In this document: piece after piece, positions 62,180 through 64,000 of the stretch
Layout of the letters: every line of letters begins with the position of its first letter
Position numbering within the stretch: position 1 is the stretch's first letter
Made by a program: the position numbers and the translations under genes
From: Aurantibacter_A sp965215845
GTDB lineage: Bacteria; Bacteroidota; Bacteroidia; Flavobacteriales; Flavobacteriaceae
Direction of reading: 5' to 3'
Length of the DNA stretch: 64,000 nt
Assembly (NCBI GenBank): GCA_965215845.1
Contig: CBDCEL010000004.1
Location: 1,054,001 to 1,118,000 of the forward strand
Notes under the pieces: generated by a model
Told to the model about the DNA's origin: nothing
The model's input: only the letters and a program-made list of their open reading frames with translations
The model's database searches: none

Positions 62180-63532
62180 TTATAACTCCACATTCAACAA
62201 TTGCCCCGTTAATTGTAACAATTGTAATTCTGCAAGTTTGGCATCGTATTTTGCCAGGTTCTTATTGGTCTGGGCGTTAAGAAGGTTTATCTGCGCCTGT
62301 CGGAATTCAATGGAAGTGATCCGGCCCAGCTGAAATTGTTCTTTTGAACGCTCAAAATTATTTTGGTTGGTAATTACATTCTGTTCTTGAATGCGATAGA
62401 TTTTCAAGCGATTCTCATAAATGGTCTTGGCATTTTGAATGTCACGATGTACCTCCAAGAGTACCTGTTCTTTCAAAAGCTCTTGATTTTCATAGGCAAT
62501 CTTGGCATTCCTTACACGAACGGTCGTTCCTCCTCCGTCAAAAAGGTTCCATGTGAGATTGGCGCCCAAAACAAAATTTCTAGTGTTTTCGTTATTCGTA
62601 CCGGGGAAAAAGGCCGAAGCCGCAGACTGGTTGAGATTCCATCCGTAGGTGCCATTCAGTCCTACGGTAGGCAAATAGCCTGATTTATTGACTTTGATAT
62701 CGTATTCATTGATGGCCAGGTTTTTTTCCGTCTGAAGAAGTGCCACATTATTGAAGTCGGTCTGGCCAATATATTCTTCCAACTGCAAGCGCGGAACAAA
62801 ACTGACAAGAGTGTCAACTTTGAACATTTCGTTCAAATCTTGATTGAGTACCACATTTAGGTCCCGTTTCGTATTTGCCAATAATTGTTTGGTGTTCAAC
62901 AATGTTATACTATCATTGGTGACATCGACCTGAGCGTTCAAAATGTCAAGTTTGGTATTCTGACCATACTCGAAAGCATACTCGGCCCTTTTGATTCGTT
63001 GTGTCGATATTTCCAAGGCTTGTTGCTGTACATGTTCATTTTCGGTCAACCTGGCAATCTCGAAGTACACACTGAAAAGCTGTAAGACGGTATTTTCAAT
63101 AGTTTCCCTTGCCTGCAGTTCACTTAGTTGATATTGCTCTTTTAGGCGTTTGTAGTTATAGTATCTTCCCAGACCGTCAAACAATATATAATCTGCCCGC
63201 AGAGATGAATTATACCGTTGTGCTTCAGCCTTATATAAGTCAACATCGGCCCTTGGTTCGCCATCTTGATTCAATTGTCCGGGAAATTCAATCGTGTTAT
63301 CGTCTCGTTGATAGGTAGCCCCCGCATTACCAGTAAGGGTGGGTAAAAAACCTGAGTTTAACACACTCTTGTTGTTTTCGGCAATCTCGACTTGATTTTT
63401 GGCAACCCTTATACCGAAGTTGTTCTGAAGGGCCAGATTTACCGCGTCTTCTTTCGAGAGCAACTTATCCTGCGAGTAGAGCGCAACTGTCGCCATAAGA
63501 AATAAGATGGTGCTCGAATAAAAGAGCTTCAT
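62180..63532 (-). CDS. TolC-family outer-membrane efflux protein
   Basis: TolC forms a trimeric outer-membrane channel for the RND pump encoded just upstream. The ~450-aa protein has a signal ending at VALYSQ and two repeats of coiled-coil and beta-strand. Helical blocks include LSKEDAVNLALQNNFGIRVA, TKNLAI-like turns near 270 and GGTTVRVRNAKIAYENQELL, ending KYDAKLAELQLLQLTGQLL. The start is ATG 63532 at the signal peptide; the frame opens at a TTG (63571) that overlaps the upstream stop (TTGA), so a longer coupled start is possible. Confidence 0.88.
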   Translation of the reverse strand: MKLFYSSTILFLMATVALYSQDKLLSKEDAVNLALQNNFGIRVAKNQVEIAENNKSVLNSGFLPTLTGNAGATYQRDDNTIEFPGQLNQDGEPRADVDLYKAEAQRYNSSLRADYILFDGLGRYYNYKRLKEQYQLSELQARETIENTVLQLFSVYFEIARLTENEHVQQQALEISTQRIKRAEYAFEYGQNTKLDILNAQVDVTNDSITLLNTKQLLANTKRDLNVVLNQDLNEMFKVDTLVSFVPRLQLEEYIGQTDFNNVALLQTEKNLAINEYDIKVNKSGYLPTVGLNGTYGWNLNQSAASAFFPGTNNENTRNFVLGANLTWNLFDGGGTTVRVRNAKIAYENQELLKEQVLLEVHRDIQNAKTIYENRLKIYRIQEQNVITNQNNFERSKEQFQLGRITSIEFRQAQINLLNAQTNKNLAKYDAKLAELQLLQLTGQLLNVEL

Positions 63533-63567
63533 GCTAACTTTCGTTCCTGTACTATGGGTGATTCGCG

Positions 63568-64000
63568 TCAAATTTCTGTGGTTTCAGGTATTCTTTCCTC
63601 AACTCCGTTGGTAGGCTTTTGTATTTCAGCTTCGAGATGAAGACCCTCTTTTTGCTCCTTAATGGCCCGTTCGACTTCTTCCTTGGTGATGTTATCTCCG
63701 GTGGCCAGCCATTTGGTGCCAACTTTCAATTTATTGCTAAAAGACAAAAACAGGGGCAGCATGATCAGGGTCAAAAATGTGGCAAAGCCAATACCATAGG
63801 CAATGGAAATTGCCATCGGTATCAAAAACTGAGCTTGGCGACTTGTCTCCAACATTAACGGGGCAAGGCCCGCTATGGTGGTTACGGAGGTCAAAAAAAT
63901 CGCCCTGAACCTCGAACGCCCGGCTTCATAAAGGGCGGCATCAAAATGCATTCCCTCACGTAAATTGGTATTAAATTTTCCGATAAGCACCAGACCATCG
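63568..64000 (-). CDS. RND-family efflux pump inner-membrane subunit, C-terminal part (5' end outside window)
   Basis: The frame stays open to the window edge (DGLVLIGKFNTNLREGMHFD), so this is the C-terminal end of a large gene. It shows the RND end blocks EAGRSRFRAIFLTSVTTIAG and LETSRQAQFLIPMAISIAYG, two closing helices (SIAYGIGFATFLTLIMLPLF) and a soluble tail. The AcrB-like or CzcA-like subgroup cannot be told from this part. The tail overlaps the tolC frame, so the pump and channel are probably one operon. Confidence 0.88.
   Translation of the reverse strand, partial: DGLVLIGKFNTNLREGMHFDAALYEAGRSRFRAIFLTSVTTIAGLAPLMLETSRQAQFLIPMAISIAYGIGFATFLTLIMLPLFLSFSNKLKVGTKWLATGDNITKEEVERAIKEQKEGLHLEAEIQKPTNGVEERIPETTEI

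Noticed and set aside
1..64000. CRISPR arrays, rRNA genes and insertion sequences
   Set aside because: I saw no regularly spaced repeats, rRNA sequence or transposase in either strand.

Overview
The window is chromosomal DNA from a marine-type member of the Bacteroidota, most likely family Flavobacteriaceae. The evidence is the gliding and type IX secretion genes (gldJ, porV, and a protein with a T9SS type A sorting tail), GldJ-type and DUF5686 outer-membrane proteins, EtfB/EtfA, a split pyruvate dehydrogenase, a TonB of the Bacteroidota type, and promoter-like sites of the TTG-N(17-23)-TAnnTTTG kind used by this phylum. Coding density is high and I see no phage, transposase, integrase or CRISPR. 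This identification rests on recognising families by eye; no search was run.

Layout. 1-7.3 kb: end of a tonB gene, then on the minus strand a membrane ion-pumping pyrophosphatase (hppA) next to soluble pyrophosphatase (ppa), a large DUF5686 outer-membrane protein and pdhB. 7.5-18.2 kb: a cofactor and nucleotide block (etfB-etfA, a bifunctional-nuclease protein, a NupC-type transporter, thyA, the ergothioneine genes egtB-egtD with a DUF427 gene, a CBM48 protein, a class V aminotransferase, a 2TM protein and folA). A four-helix-bundle gene sits like a cassette between the transporter and thyA. 18.2-25.7 kb: envelope genes (murI, a PafA-like phosphatase, an MlaE/MlaF-type ABC transporter, a DUF389 protein, mannose-1-phosphate guanylyltransferase, a SprT-like protein).

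25.7-42.5 kb: an exported amidohydrolase, an OstA-like protein translationally linked to a class III aminotransferase, a TPR protein, two tandem DUF368 proteins (the family of undecaprenyl-phosphate translocases), aroE, a DUF349 protein, a second lipoprotein amidohydrolase, and a patchy stretch (methyltransferase, VOC protein, FGE-fold lipoprotein, SDR, M28 peptidase). In that stretch a second VOC gene appears to have been split in two by the FGE-fold gene. 42.5-50.6 kb: pdhC, pdhA, cdd, porV, gldJ and murF, a neighbourhood familiar from flavobacteria but without porU between porV and gldJ. 

50.6-62 kb: a tRNA-Val(GAC) gene with a decayed tRNA 3' half beside it, followed by an accessory block of families best known from Planctomycetes: a DUF1549/DUF1553 cytochrome-domain protein with LamG, a Tat-exported DUF1501 protein, a T9SS-secreted gingipain-fold protein that seems to lack its catalytic cysteine, a Tat-exported beta-propeller lipoprotein, and a membrane DUF2231-cytochrome c-LRR protein. 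A Gfo/Idh oxidoreductase and a CPXCG protein follow. This is the best candidate for a poorly described extracytoplasmic system. The window closes with tolC and the end of an RND pump gene.
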